64,000 nucleotides of DNA, taken from the NCBI GenBank assembly GCA_012728975.1, contig JAAYDZ010000016.1, forward strand, positions 1-64,000, given 5' to 3'. The notes beneath the pieces are model-generated. The model was given only the letters and a program-made list of their open reading frames with translations. It was not told the origin of the DNA and ran no database searches. Origin of the DNA: Bacteroidales bacterium. GTDB lineage: Bacteria > Bacteroidota > Bacteroidia > Bacteroidales > UBA932. Below are positions 36,178 through 45,674 of the stretch, piece after piece (position 1 is the first letter of the stretch; each line of letters opens with the position of its first letter). The position numbers were made by a program, and so were the translations under genes.

Positions 36178-36649
36178 ATCAATTCTACTCCTAAGTCTCC
36201 TCTTTACGCTATTTTTTGTGTCAGGGTGTGAGAAAAAAGGCGAAACAATTTATCCTACAGATAACCTTCCGGAACAGGTAACTCTCTTTTTTGAAAATAG
36301 TTTACCAATAGTAACTGAATCTCCTTGTTTTTTCAAATCCACCAACGAAGATATCGTTTACGTAGTAAATAGCAATAAAGAGTTACAAGCGCTTTATTCA
36401 TGCAAAGAGGTTTTGCCCGAGATAGATTTTTCACAATACTCAATCATTATCGGACAAAAAAGAATGCCTAATTCTTTCTACTTTGTAGCAGATCAGAAAA
36501 TTGTTGTATCATCAAGGGCTTTGGAGTTAAATGTTGTTGCAAAAACCCTATCTGAAGGAGTATGGCCGGCATTTAGTACAATGTATTACTGGGGCGTGTA
36601 TCCTAAATTACCAAACAAAGTAGTGAATGTCAATGTCATAATCAAATAG
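36161..36649 (+). CDS. Small lipoprotein with SNKEL motif (cluster gene 5)
   Basis: The start MLSDFKSILLLSLLFTLFFVSGC is chosen because it gives a proper lipoprotein signal (Cys23); the open frame extends further upstream inside gene 4. It overlaps the end of gene 4 by 17 bases in another frame. The mature protein of about 140 residues carries VVNSNKELQALYS and EIDFSQYSIIIGQ, the motif shared with gene 4, but is otherwise diverged. It is last of the lipoprotein run; a promoter for the next gene follows. Confidence 0.72.
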   Translation: MLSDFKSILLLSLLFTLFFVSGCEKKGETIYPTDNLPEQVTLFFENSLPIVTESPCFFKSTNEDIVYVVNSNKELQALYSCKEVLPEIDFSQYSIIIGQKRMPNSFYFVADQKIVVSSRALELNVVAKTLSEGVWPAFSTMYYWGVYPKLPNKVVNVNVIIK

Positions 36650-36696
36650 TATCCGGCAAAGAACATTTTGTTGTTGTTTGTTTGTGTAAAATAACT

Positions 36697-36704
36697 TATA
36701 TTTG
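36697..36704 (+). promoter_or_regulatory. -7 element before the second Ntn amidohydrolase
   Basis: TATATTTG fits TAnnTTTG; TTTG repeats at 36677 and 36681 lie 16 and 12 bases upstream, shorter than the ideal 19-20. Transcription near 36711 rules out the in-frame ATG-equivalent at 36702 as the start. Confidence 0.4.
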
Positions 36705-36767
36705 CAGAAGAGCCCCAAACTATCGTTAATCATGTTTTTCTGCAGAGAACATTTCAATCCTTTCAGG

Positions 36768-38009
36768 ATGCGCTATGTAGCCGTTTTGTTCTTCGGTTTT
36801 GTTCTGCTTTCTGTATTTCCAATCCATTCACTCTGCTGTACATCTGTGATAATAACGGGCAAAATCACTCCCGATGGCCGTCCCATGATGTGGAAAAACA
36901 CTGATGCACTTGTCTTTGATCAGCGTCTTTCATTTGTTAAAGGTGAAAAATATGACTGGATAGGTCTGGCACTTGAAGATAATCCCGTCAATGCCTGGTT
37001 CGGCACCAATTCGGCCGGATTCTGCATAATGAACACCAAGTCCTATAACTTCGTGGATAACGACTCCTGGGACATCAACAATGGATTCATAATGAAATTG
37101 GCACTGGATAAATGTGCTTCCTTGGAGGAATTTCTTCATCTGCTTGACACCATTGCCAAGCCGATACCTGTCTCTTCCAACTATGGAGTGATAGATACCC
37201 TTGGCAATGCCGTTTATGTGGAGACTTATCCGACCGGTTATCATGTAGTGGATGTAAATGACCCCGCCATCGCTCCTGAAGGTTTTCTCGTCTATACCAA
37301 CTATTCCAGATACGGGAAGATGGATGAAGGTATGGGTTATATCCGCTATTATGCAGCGGAACAGATATTAAGAGATGCCATTGCCGTTGGAGAGCGATTG
37401 ACTCCACATTTTATTTTTGAGAAGATGGCGCGTAGTTTCTTTCATCCATTATTAGGTTTGGATCTTAGGAAGATGGCTGATGAGGGAAATGATCCGCGGA
37501 GCGGATTTTTTCCCGACTGTGACTTTATTCCGCGTAGAATTAGTGTTGTTTCTTCAGTTATTCAGGCTGTGCGCCCTGGTGAAAATCCACAGCTGACCAC
37601 TCTTTGGACGGCTTTGGGTTATCCTCCCTGTTCCATCGCTGTCCCGGCCTGGGTAAGTTGCGGTAAAGAGGGATTACCTGTTGTTATAAGGCAGCTCGAG
37701 GGGGATGAGAAACATGATTCTCCTATGTGTATCAAAGCCAGTGCTTTGAAGTTGGAGGTATTTCCTATCACTCGAGGTAATGGGAAGAATTATTTTCGTT
37801 TCAGCACTCTCTACAATAGCAGAGGTACGGGTATTATTCAACGCCTTGCTCCGATAGAGGCTCATATAAGGGATATAACTCTCCCATTACTTGAAAAGTG
37901 GAGAAGCGAAGGACGTATATCGGATATAGAGCGGAACTCCCTATGTCGGGAAATTGACGTTTTCCTTATGGAAAACTTTATAAATAAGGAGTTTGTCGTG
38001 AATAAATAG
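36768..38009 (+). CDS. Secreted C45-like Ntn amidohydrolase, paralogue 2
   Basis: It is clearly homologous to the gene at 13.3 kb: CTSVIITGKITPDGRPMMWK, FGTNSAGFCIMNTKSYNF, NYGVIDTLGNAVYVET, DPAIAPEGFLVYTN, DEGMGYIRYYAAEQI and SRGTGIIQRLAPIEAHI all have counterparts. The start at 36768 gives the signal peptide MRYVAVLFFGFVLLSVFPIHSLC; ATG at 36732 is an alternative. Cleavage must fall between the two cysteines (Cys23/Cys24) to expose the catalytic Cys of CTS. It should cleave an acyl-amide or similar bond outside the cytoplasm. It stands directly before susC and is the likely first enzyme of this locus. Confidence 0.82.
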   Translation: MRYVAVLFFGFVLLSVFPIHSLCCTSVIITGKITPDGRPMMWKNTDALVFDQRLSFVKGEKYDWIGLALEDNPVNAWFGTNSAGFCIMNTKSYNFVDNDSWDINNGFIMKLALDKCASLEEFLHLLDTIAKPIPVSSNYGVIDTLGNAVYVETYPTGYHVVDVNDPAIAPEGFLVYTNYSRYGKMDEGMGYIRYYAAEQILRDAIAVGERLTPHFIFEKMARSFFHPLLGLDLRKMADEGNDPRSGFFPDCDFIPRRISVVSSVIQAVRPGENPQLTTLWTALGYPPCSIAVPAWVSCGKEGLPVVIRQLEGDEKHDSPMCIKASALKLEVFPITRGNGKNYFRFSTLYNSRGTGIIQRLAPIEAHIRDITLPLLEKWRSEGRISDIERNSLCREIDVFLMENFINKEFVVNK

Positions 38010-38112
38010 CTTTTTTTGAAGCTATGTTTTGTTTTGGTACATTTCAGAATTGATGGTTCAAAGTGCGGTAGACAGTGTTTTAGTTCTTTGAAATCTCCTA
38101 AAACTTCTATAT

Positions 38113-41100
38113 ATGTGTTACAAACATCGCATAATAACAGTAATGGTATTGCTGTTATTGTTGTCTTTACAAATGCTTGCTCAAAGCGGAAACATTTCCG
38201 TCAAAGGTACCGTATTCGATGAAAATCACGATCCGGTACCTTTTGCAAGCGTTGTTCTCAAAGGCACAACATCCGGAGTCGCGGCTGATGCTGACGGCAA
38301 ATATTCTATCTCGGTACCGCGTAATAGCGTACTGATCTTCTCTTCTATAGGGTACTTGAACCAGGAAATCCCGGTAAATGGACGTGCTACGATAGACGTA
38401 GTTCTTGTACCTGATTCTGAAGCTCTGGAAGAGGTGATGGTAGTGGCCTATGGTACTGCTACCAAATCTTCATTTACGGGATCCGCAGGCAAAATAAGCG
38501 GTGAAAAAATTGAACTTATTCCCAACACAAATCCTCTCAACACTATTAATGGTTCTGTCCCCGGCGTTCGTCTTACATCTGCGCTTGGCCAGCCAGGAGC
38601 AAGTGCAACTATCACTATTCGCGGTATCGGATCTATTAATGGTAATACCGATCCACTTATAGTACTGGACGGTATGATTTACTCTGGAATACTCTCAAAT
38701 ATACCTGCCGGTGATATCGAGAGTATTACTGTGCTAAAGGATGCTGCTTCCACTGCACTCTACGGTGCACGAGCTGCAAATGGTGTGATAATGGTCACTA
38801 CCAAACAGGGCAAAAGCGAAAAAGCCAATATTAATGTAAAGGTTTCCACAGGCTGGGTGACTCGTGAGCGCGAAGACTACCTGACGATGGGCATCAAGGA
38901 CTATATGGAGACCTACTGGCGCCTCTATTACAACAACTACACCCTTAATGGTGTTGATCCTGGTGATGCGGCCCAACAGGCTTCCCTTGCTGTTACTACC
39001 GGTCTTAATTTTACTGACGAGTATAATCCCTGGTCCTGTAATATTTCTGAGGTTGTAGATGCGAACGGCAATTATAACACAGGTGCCACTTTTAAATGGC
39101 TGGATGACACAGACTGGAGAAAGGAAATCGAGCAGGTTGGGTTTGTCCAGGATTATTCGATAAGTGCGAATGGTCGTCACGGCAAAAACAGTTACTATGC
39201 TTCCGTAGGTTATTCTGATAGTGAAGGGTATGTTGTCGGCTCAGGATTTGAACGTTACACCGCAAGAGCTAATGTTTCTACACATGCTATGGATTGGCTC
39301 AATATCGGAGTCAATCTAGCCTCTACATTGAGTACAAGATATGGTATTCAATCTACCTCTCAGGGAGATTTGAGCAATGTCTTCCTCATCGCAAGACGCA
39401 TGCCTCCCGTCTATGGTGTTCGTCTTCACGATAACACAGGAGCTTTTATTTTGGATGACCATGGAAATCCGATTTATGATTTTGGAGAAGGTTATACTAC
39501 AGCTTCAGGACTAACTATCCCGGGTCGTGCGATCTATGCGGGAGTAAATGCTCCCAGGCAGCTTAAGAACCGTTACAATCAGCAGGAAAGAGCAATGATA
39601 GATGTAAAACCCTATATTGAGATTTCATTCCTCAAGGATTTCAAGTTCACAGCAAATGCCGCTCTCTACAACAGTAACTATGTATCGCATTCAGCCACAA
39701 TTTTCTACCCTGAAAAGTCATCAAATACACCTTCCACTTCCAAAACAATCTCCAATACACGTACCTGGTCTTTCAACCAGCTACTTACCTGGGGCCGCAA
39801 TTTCGGAAAACATCACGTAGATGCATTGCTCGGTCATGAAAGTAATAGTTACATATATTTGCTCGATGCTTCGGCTTCCATGCGTTATCAGATAGTAATT
39901 GGCGATAATTATGAATTTGACAACTATATTGAAGTGAGTGCACAACCGAGTTCATACAAAAATGTTTATAACACTGAAGGTTATTTTGCCCGCGTCAATT
40001 ATGACTATGACGGCAAATACTTCTTTTCCGGTTCATTCCGTAGGGATGGCAGTTCCAGATTTGCGAGAAATTCACGCTGGGGCAACTTCTGGTCAGTCGG
40101 AGGATCCTGGGTTCTTGATAGAGAACCGTTTATTCAGAGTATTGACTGGATTAACGGACTCAAGTTACGAGCATCCGTGGGAACTGTCGGCAGTGATGAC
40201 CTTGGCAGCTATTTCCCCTGGATGGCACTCTATGTGATCAACCAGAATGTAGATGAGCCGGGTTATACCCAGAGTACAACTTCTACGGGAAATCCCAATC
40301 TACAATGGGAGGTTAGTACCAATTGGGATGTGGCACTTGAATTCTCCCTCTTCAACAGGCGTTTGAGGGGATCGTTAGAATATTTTGACCGCAGGACCAC
40401 CAACCTTTTGATGGAGGTAACTCTTCCTCCTTCAACCGGTCTCACCTCTCACAACGAAAATGCCGGCGGCCTCTATAACCGAGGATTTGAATTTCAGCTT
40501 GGCTATGACATTATCAAGACCGGCAATATGAGGTGGAATGTGGGAATTAACGGCACATACCTTAAAAACCGCATTACCTCACTGCCTATTGACGCCTTCC
40601 TGAGAAACGCTTCATACAATAAAGTGGAGGAGGGACACTCTGTATATGAATGGTGGCTTTATCAATGGGCAGGCGTGGACCCTCAGACAGGTTTGAGCAT
40701 TTATGAGATTGCAGAAGACTACATTGGTGATACGTCTGATGATATTGTGAATGTCAACGGTATTGATTACACCACTAATGTTGCTAAAGCACGTGAAGAT
40801 TACAGTGGGTCCTCAATACCCAACCTTTTCGGAGGTATCACTACCTCATTCAACTGGAAAAACTTTACATTTTCGCTAGACCTCTATTACCAGCTGGGTG
40901 GATGGACCTATGATCGGGCTTATGAAAATGTGATGATAGGTGGATTGGTAAACACCAATCTGGTAAATCTATCGCCTGATTTAGCTGCCAATATGTGGCG
41001 TCAGCCGGGCGATGTAACTAACGTGCCTCTATTGACTACCAACTCAACTTACGCCTCCAATGTTCAGGCAACGCGTTCAACTAGATGGCTTACTACTACC

Positions 41101-41328
41101 AATATGCTTGAAATAAACAGTCTCAACATAGCTTATTCACTTCCGCAGAAGTGGTGTGAAAGGTTAAGACTTAGTAAAATACAGGTATATGTAGCGGGAG
41201 ACCATCTTTATGTGTTTAATGCCCGCAGGGGCCTCAACTCAAATTATTCGTTGAGCAATTACGACTCAGGCGGAGACCGTTACAGTCCTTCGAGGACCAT
41301 TTCTCTTGGTGTTAATATTACTCTCTAA
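38113..41328 (+). CDS. SusC-family TonB-dependent receptor
   Basis: SusC proteins import large nutrients through the outer membrane with a SusD lid. The 1071-residue protein has a signal peptide (MCYKHRIITVMVLLLLLSLQMLAQ), a carboxypeptidase-regulatory-like domain (about 28-110, VKGTVFDENHDPVPFASVVL), the TonB box region and plug domain (EEVMVVAYGT, ITIRGIGSINGNTDPLIVLDG, ITVLKDAASTALYGARAANGVI), and a C-terminal barrel ending in SLGVNITL. It lacks a sigma/anti-sigma STN domain. The adjacent enzymes are amide hydrolases and peptidases, with no glycoside hydrolase, so a peptide-like substrate is likelier than a glycan. Confidence 0.95.
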   Translation: MCYKHRIITVMVLLLLLSLQMLAQSGNISVKGTVFDENHDPVPFASVVLKGTTSGVAADADGKYSISVPRNSVLIFSSIGYLNQEIPVNGRATIDVVLVPDSEALEEVMVVAYGTATKSSFTGSAGKISGEKIELIPNTNPLNTINGSVPGVRLTSALGQPGASATITIRGIGSINGNTDPLIVLDGMIYSGILSNIPAGDIESITVLKDAASTALYGARAANGVIMVTTKQGKSEKANINVKVSTGWVTREREDYLTMGIKDYMETYWRLYYNNYTLNGVDPGDAAQQASLAVTTGLNFTDEYNPWSCNISEVVDANGNYNTGATFKWLDDTDWRKEIEQVGFVQDYSISANGRHGKNSYYASVGYSDSEGYVVGSGFERYTARANVSTHAMDWLNIGVNLASTLSTRYGIQSTSQGDLSNVFLIARRMPPVYGVRLHDNTGAFILDDHGNPIYDFGEGYTTASGLTIPGRAIYAGVNAPRQLKNRYNQQERAMIDVKPYIEISFLKDFKFTANAALYNSNYVSHSATIFYPEKSSNTPSTSKTISNTRTWSFNQLLTWGRNFGKHHVDALLGHESNSYIYLLDASASMRYQIVIGDNYEFDNYIEVSAQPSSYKNVYNTEGYFARVNYDYDGKYFFSGSFRRDGSSRFARNSRWGNFWSVGGSWVLDREPFIQSIDWINGLKLRASVGTVGSDDLGSYFPWMALYVINQNVDEPGYTQSTTSTGNPNLQWEVSTNWDVALEFSLFNRRLRGSLEYFDRRTTNLLMEVTLPPSTGLTSHNENAGGLYNRGFEFQLGYDIIKTGNMRWNVGINGTYLKNRITSLPIDAFLRNASYNKVEEGHSVYEWWLYQWAGVDPQTGLSIYEIAEDYIGDTSDDIVNVNGIDYTTNVAKAREDYSGSSIPNLFGGITTSFNWKNFTFSLDLYYQLGGWTYDRAYENVMIGGLVNTNLVNLSPDLAANMWRQPGDVTNVPLLTTNSTYASNVQATRSTRWLTTTNMLEINSLNIAYSLPQKWCERLRLSKIQVYVAGDHLYVFNARRGLNSNYSLSNYDSGGDRYSPSRTISLGVNITL

Positions 41329-41339
41329 AGCTTACTGAT

Positions 41340-43004
41340 ATGAAACGAATATATCCTATCATAATTATGACAGCCGCGTTGCTAACCACCTGGTCTTGTA
41401 GCAAAGAGTTTTTGGACACAGCACCTACATCTTCTGTTGATGAGGCCAGTATTTTCAGTAGCACCGAAAATGCTATGATGGCCATTAACGGTATTCACCG
41501 TATGATGTACGAAGGTAACTCCAGCGGCACTACAACCTCCTATTATGGACAGGGAGGTTATCCAACTTTCTGTCTCCACCTTGCCTTTATGGCTGATGAT
41601 GTGGTATGGACTTACGATAATGTAATGTTCAAATTCTGCACACAGTTGACGCATCACCGCGATCTCTCTCATAGATACAATGACCTCAATTACTACTGGA
41701 AATTTTTCTACAGAGTAATTAATAATGCCAATAAAGTTATTGAGGCCTATGATGCAGGAATGCCCGGTTCGGAACAATACGGCTATATGGCGGCTGGGGA
41801 GGCATATGCTTATCGTGGATTTGCATTGTTTGAGCTTGTGCAGGCCTGGGCCAAAAGGTACGATCCTGCAGGTAATAACACCCAACCGGGTGTGATCCTG
41901 CGTTTGACTCCTTCACCTGATCCGATGCCCAGAAGTACAGTTGAAGAGACCTACGCACAGATTCTTGCGGACCTTGGTACTGCGTTTGAATATCTCGACA
42001 AATGCACTATTAAAAAGGCAAATAAGTCACACTTTGATAAATATGTCGTAAGAGGACTACGTGCCAGAGTCTATCTAACAATGGGAAAATGGAGTGAAGC
42101 AGCAACCGATGCCGAATATGTTATCAAAAACTCCGGAGCAAAGCTACAGGCTGATACTTATACTACTGTAGTCAACCGTGCAAGCGACGCAAACAACACT
42201 GAGTGGTTATGGGGACTTATCGCAAAAGAAGATAATACACAGGGAGGAGCACTGCGCTCCTGGCATAATTTCATCTCCAATAACTACGCATCCTACAATA
42301 GAAACAGCCCAAGGGCAATTCTTAATCTACTTTACAACACCATTCCTGAGTCAGACGTGAGAAAACGCCTCTGGGTAGAGGATCCTTACACCGCCAAGGA
42401 ACTCTATCTCCCCGGTAGTTCAGCAGCTCGTAAGGCCTGTTGGATGTCACAGAAATGGATTGTAGATGACAACCAGACACAAAATGACTACCATGATGTT
42501 GCCTATATGCGTCTTCCTGAAATGTATCTGATAGCAGCAGAGGGCTATGCTCGCGCAGGGCAAAATGAAAAGGCGCAGAATATGCTCTACACCATAGCCC
42601 ATCATCGTGATCCTGAATATGCTATGCCGACAAGTACAGGAGAGGCTCTTGCAGAGGCAGTAATTTGGCAAAGAAGGGTTGAACTATGGGCAGAACATGG
42701 CACCCGCTGGCACGACCTTAAACGTCTTGACCAGGCCATAGACCGTGGCCCTAAGCCACGCGAAGGCTACAATCAGGGTGGTACAGCTAATGGATGGGGT
42801 ACAAATGTCAAAATGGCTCCCTGGAACAACTCTAAGTGTCCACCTCTCGATCCTTTGGCCTCAAACTACAATATGTACGGTGAGCAGATGCCGGGTGAAA
42901 AGGCCAGAACTACCGGCAAACCTTCGGCTGACGAGTTTTGGCAGTGGCTGATCCCTTATAATGAAATTAGCGGAAATCCGCTCTGTGAGCAGAATCCGCT
43001 GTAG
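41340..43004 (+). CDS. SusD-family nutrient-binding lipoprotein
   Basis: SusD caps the SusC barrel and captures the substrate. The 554-residue precursor starts with a lipoprotein signal ending TTWSC, then KEFLDTAPTSSVDEASIF, the standard SusD N-terminus; later motifs are EAYAYRGFALFELVQAWA (TPR helix region) and RRVELWAEHGTRWHDLKRLD. It follows susC by 11 bases. Its stop is only 3 bases from the stop of the convergent fusion gene, and the terminator of this transcript lies within that gene's coding sequence. Confidence 0.95.
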   Translation: MKRIYPIIIMTAALLTTWSCSKEFLDTAPTSSVDEASIFSSTENAMMAINGIHRMMYEGNSSGTTTSYYGQGGYPTFCLHLAFMADDVVWTYDNVMFKFCTQLTHHRDLSHRYNDLNYYWKFFYRVINNANKVIEAYDAGMPGSEQYGYMAAGEAYAYRGFALFELVQAWAKRYDPAGNNTQPGVILRLTPSPDPMPRSTVEETYAQILADLGTAFEYLDKCTIKKANKSHFDKYVVRGLRARVYLTMGKWSEAATDAEYVIKNSGAKLQADTYTTVVNRASDANNTEWLWGLIAKEDNTQGGALRSWHNFISNNYASYNRNSPRAILNLLYNTIPESDVRKRLWVEDPYTAKELYLPGSSAARKACWMSQKWIVDDNQTQNDYHDVAYMRLPEMYLIAAEGYARAGQNEKAQNMLYTIAHHRDPEYAMPTSTGEALAEAVIWQRRVELWAEHGTRWHDLKRLDQAIDRGPKPREGYNQGGTANGWGTNVKMAPWNNSKCPPLDPLASNYNMYGEQMPGEKARTTGKPSADEFWQWLIPYNEISGNPLCEQNPL

Positions 43005-43007
43005 TTT

Positions 43008-45650
43008 CTATCTGAAAAAGAATGCAAAGAGCAGTCTATCGAAACTTTCGGTAGGCCGCTCTTTGCTTTTGTGTCCGTTGCAGAGCGTTACAACTCCGTT
43101 TTTACGAATTGGATCGAATGTCATACTGCTTTTCATACCGTATACCGATCCGGTATGACCATGAGCTATAATGCCCGGAATCCAAACATCCTGCATTGTC
43201 CTCATCGCATAGCCGTAATAGATGCCCCGGGCATCGGTCGGAGTTTGTATTGACTGCATTAAGCGTGCACTGCTCTCATCGACAATCCTGACTCCGTCAA
43301 GTGTGCCGTAATTGATGTGCAACATCATATATCGGGCAAGATCGAGAGCACTCATTTTCATTCCGCCTGTGGTAGAGAAAAGAGCGGGATCATAGCCGAG
43401 TATATAATCCTGGTCACTCTTTGCCAAAGGATAGTAGGCTTCCGGCCTATGGATAAAACCTCCTTTACTTTCATTGTATTCATAAAGAGGAACACAGATT
43501 GTGGTATCCGGTATGTCGGCCATATTTAGACTGCCGGTAAGACCGAGAGGATCTAGGATGTTTTGTTTGATATAGCTGTCATATCTCACTCCGGAAACTT
43601 TTTCCACTACAGCACCGAGCATATTAAAATTGAGGTTACAGTATCTGTATCCCATTCCCGGGGCATAATTGCTGTAACATTTGGTGTAGTTGGGATTTTT
43701 CGAAGGATTGATCCTGTCAAGAGTCTTGTAGCCCTGAGAGTCATTTAGCGATGATGTATGGCTCAAAAGCATCGAAACAGTTATTTTGTCATCAGGAAAT
43801 TTGGGGTTTCTTACCTGGAAGCCCAAAATGTCCCCAACATCGGCATTCAGGTCTATTTTTTTCTGCTCCAACAACTGCATTATTGAAAGGGCACAGAATG
43901 ATTTGGAAATGGAAGCGATACGTACAATATCACGCTCATCCCCTCTGAAGGGATTGCCTTCAAGGTCTTTGCTACCAAAGGAGTGGTGATATACGATCTC
44001 ATTATCTCTGACAACTGCAGTGATAAGTCCGATTGCTCCATATTTTTTCATTCTCTGATTCATCAATGACTCAAAGATGGCCGGATCTTTTGCGCCGTTT
44101 TTCATTTTAAGAGGTTTGCCGGCCAGCGTACCGTTGTACTTGCTGTTTTCGATGGTTATTTCTCCGTTTACCAGCTGGAGTCTAAGTCCGGAAGCATATG
44201 CAGAGGCATTGGCATAGGTAGAATTGGCCCTAAATTCTTTTGGCTTGAATACGAGAATGTCAGCATAATAGCCCTCTTTTATGAATCCGCGCCCTTCAAT
44301 TCCATATGTCTGTGCTACTTTACCGGTGCTCTTGTGGATCATCTGCTCCATCGTAAGTATTTTCTTGTTAAGCACGTAGTGTTGTATTTTATGGGGGTAT
44401 GAACCGGTAGCACGTGGATGCCCTCCGAAGCTGCCGTCAGTACAAGTCATTACCCAGGGTTGTTTCATATAGTTGCAGATATCTTTTTCGCTTAGATTGA
44501 AGTTTGCGATGGAAGGAGCCCCTTGTCGGAGGATTTCCACTACTGCATCTTCGATGGGGAGTTTCATCTCTTTTGCGATGGAGTTGAGGTACCTCCCAAT
44601 ATGTTCTTTGATAGGGCCTTTTATGATCATTATAGAGCCTGCGCCGCCACGACTGGAGATATTCTCTCTTATACCCTCTCTAATCATATTCAGAGTGTCA
44701 GGATGATCAAATCTTTGTAGATAAGCCTTTCTTCCGCCGTTTTGCGCCCATTTTGGGAGCAATGCCGAGGAGAGTGAGGTACTTGAGGCCAGATAAGGAT
44801 ATTGATCTGCGGTGATGTATAATCCTTCGTTCTGAGCAGCTTCTATAGTTGCTATAATCCTGCCCGAACTACCGTTTGTGCCTCCGCTGGATTTGATGTG
44901 TGAAATATTTAACTGCACTTGAGCCTCGCGTGCTATGCGTATAGCTTCATTAACTGCGCTATCAAGTCCCACACCTGACGTACCTTCGCTGCGCATATGG
45001 GTGGTGTAGATGCCACCGTAGTCAGATATAGCGGATATTACTTCAATAAGTTCTTCAGTACTAGTGAATGTACCCGGCAGATAATAGAGTCCGGTGGAAA
45101 TCCCGAAGGCGCCCAGATTCATCGCTTCGATTGCAAGCTGTTTCATCTTTTCGATTTCCTCCTTGGTAGCATCTCTCATCTGATCCTCTCCCAGCACCGC
45201 CCTTCGCAGAGGAGAATGACCCAGGAAGAGTCCGCAGTTGGTACCCATACCTTGGCTACGCATCTTTTCAAAAGTTTCGGTCATTGGCCAGGATCCCGAT
45301 CCGCATTGTCCGCAGAGGACAGTGGTTACGCCCATCTGTAAGTAATTTTCGTTCGATTTTCTCTCTTTTAGGAAATCCCCATCGGAATGGGAGTGAGGAT
45401 CAATGAAACCCGGAGTGACAATATATCCTGAAGCATCAATAACTCTGTCAGCTGTTTTGCCGGTATAGTTTCCGACAAACGCAATTCGGTCTCCAACGAC
45501 CAGCACATCACATTTGACAGGTTTTTCAAGGGAGCCGTTATACACAAGGCCGCCTTTAATGAGTATGGAATTGGCAGGAGAGCGCCCGGCCGTTTGGATA
45601 CAACATAGGGCGAAGGCCGTCAGAATCGTTAAAAACAGTCTCCTTTTCAT
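43008..45650 (-). CDS. D-aminoacylase::serine beta-lactamase-like fusion, secreted
   Basis: One 880-residue exported protein joins two enzymes. Residues of about 25-510 form an N-acyl-D-amino-acid deacylase-type amidohydrolase: ILIKGGLVYNGSLEKP, metal site PGFIDPHSHSDGD (His86, His88), VTTVLCGQCGSGS with the family Cys, HMRSEG, ISHIKSSGG, TCTDGSFGGHPR. Residues 525-880 form a class C beta-lactamase/DD-peptidase fold with S580-I-S-K583, Y670-C-N672 and H832-T-G834. Such fusions would remove an acyl group from a D-residue and hydrolyse a D-residue peptide or ester. Signal peptide: MKRRLFLTILTAFALCC, perhaps with an alternative lipid Cys. It follows the carboxypeptidase gene by 24 bases. Catalysis and substrate are inferred. 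Confidence 0.9.
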   Translation of the reverse strand: MKRRLFLTILTAFALCCIQTAGRSPANSILIKGGLVYNGSLEKPVKCDVLVVGDRIAFVGNYTGKTADRVIDASGYIVTPGFIDPHSHSDGDFLKERKSNENYLQMGVTTVLCGQCGSGSWPMTETFEKMRSQGMGTNCGLFLGHSPLRRAVLGEDQMRDATKEEIEKMKQLAIEAMNLGAFGISTGLYYLPGTFTSTEELIEVISAISDYGGIYTTHMRSEGTSGVGLDSAVNEAIRIAREAQVQLNISHIKSSGGTNGSSGRIIATIEAAQNEGLYITADQYPYLASSTSLSSALLPKWAQNGGRKAYLQRFDHPDTLNMIREGIRENISSRGGAGSIMIIKGPIKEHIGRYLNSIAKEMKLPIEDAVVEILRQGAPSIANFNLSEKDICNYMKQPWVMTCTDGSFGGHPRATGSYPHKIQHYVLNKKILTMEQMIHKSTGKVAQTYGIEGRGFIKEGYYADILVFKPKEFRANSTYANASAYASGLRLQLVNGEITIENSKYNGTLAGKPLKMKNGAKDPAIFESLMNQRMKKYGAIGLITAVVRDNEIVYHHSFGSKDLEGNPFRGDERDIVRIASISKSFCALSIMQLLEQKKIDLNADVGDILGFQVRNPKFPDDKITVSMLLSHTSSLNDSQGYKTLDRINPSKNPNYTKCYSNYAPGMGYRYCNLNFNMLGAVVEKVSGVRYDSYIKQNILDPLGLTGSLNMADIPDTTICVPLYEYNESKGGFIHRPEAYYPLAKSDQDYILGYDPALFSTTGGMKMSALDLARYMMLHINYGTLDGVRIVDESSARLMQSIQTPTDARGIYYGYAMRTMQDVWIPGIIAHGHTGSVYGMKSSMTFDPIRKNGVVTLCNGHKSKERPTESFDRLLFAFFFR
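43024..43070. terminator. Long bidirectional terminator inside the fusion CDS
   Basis: GCAAAGAGC (43024-43032) pairs with GCTCTTTGC (43058-43066), and pairing continues inward for about 10 more bases with one mismatch around the loop ACT. TTTT follows on the plus strand, and on the minus strand a T-rich run (TTCTTTTTC) follows. It lies before the stop codon (43010-43008) of the minus-strand gene. Confidence 0.75.
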
Positions 45651-45674
45651 GATGAATGTGTTATTATAGTTGTT

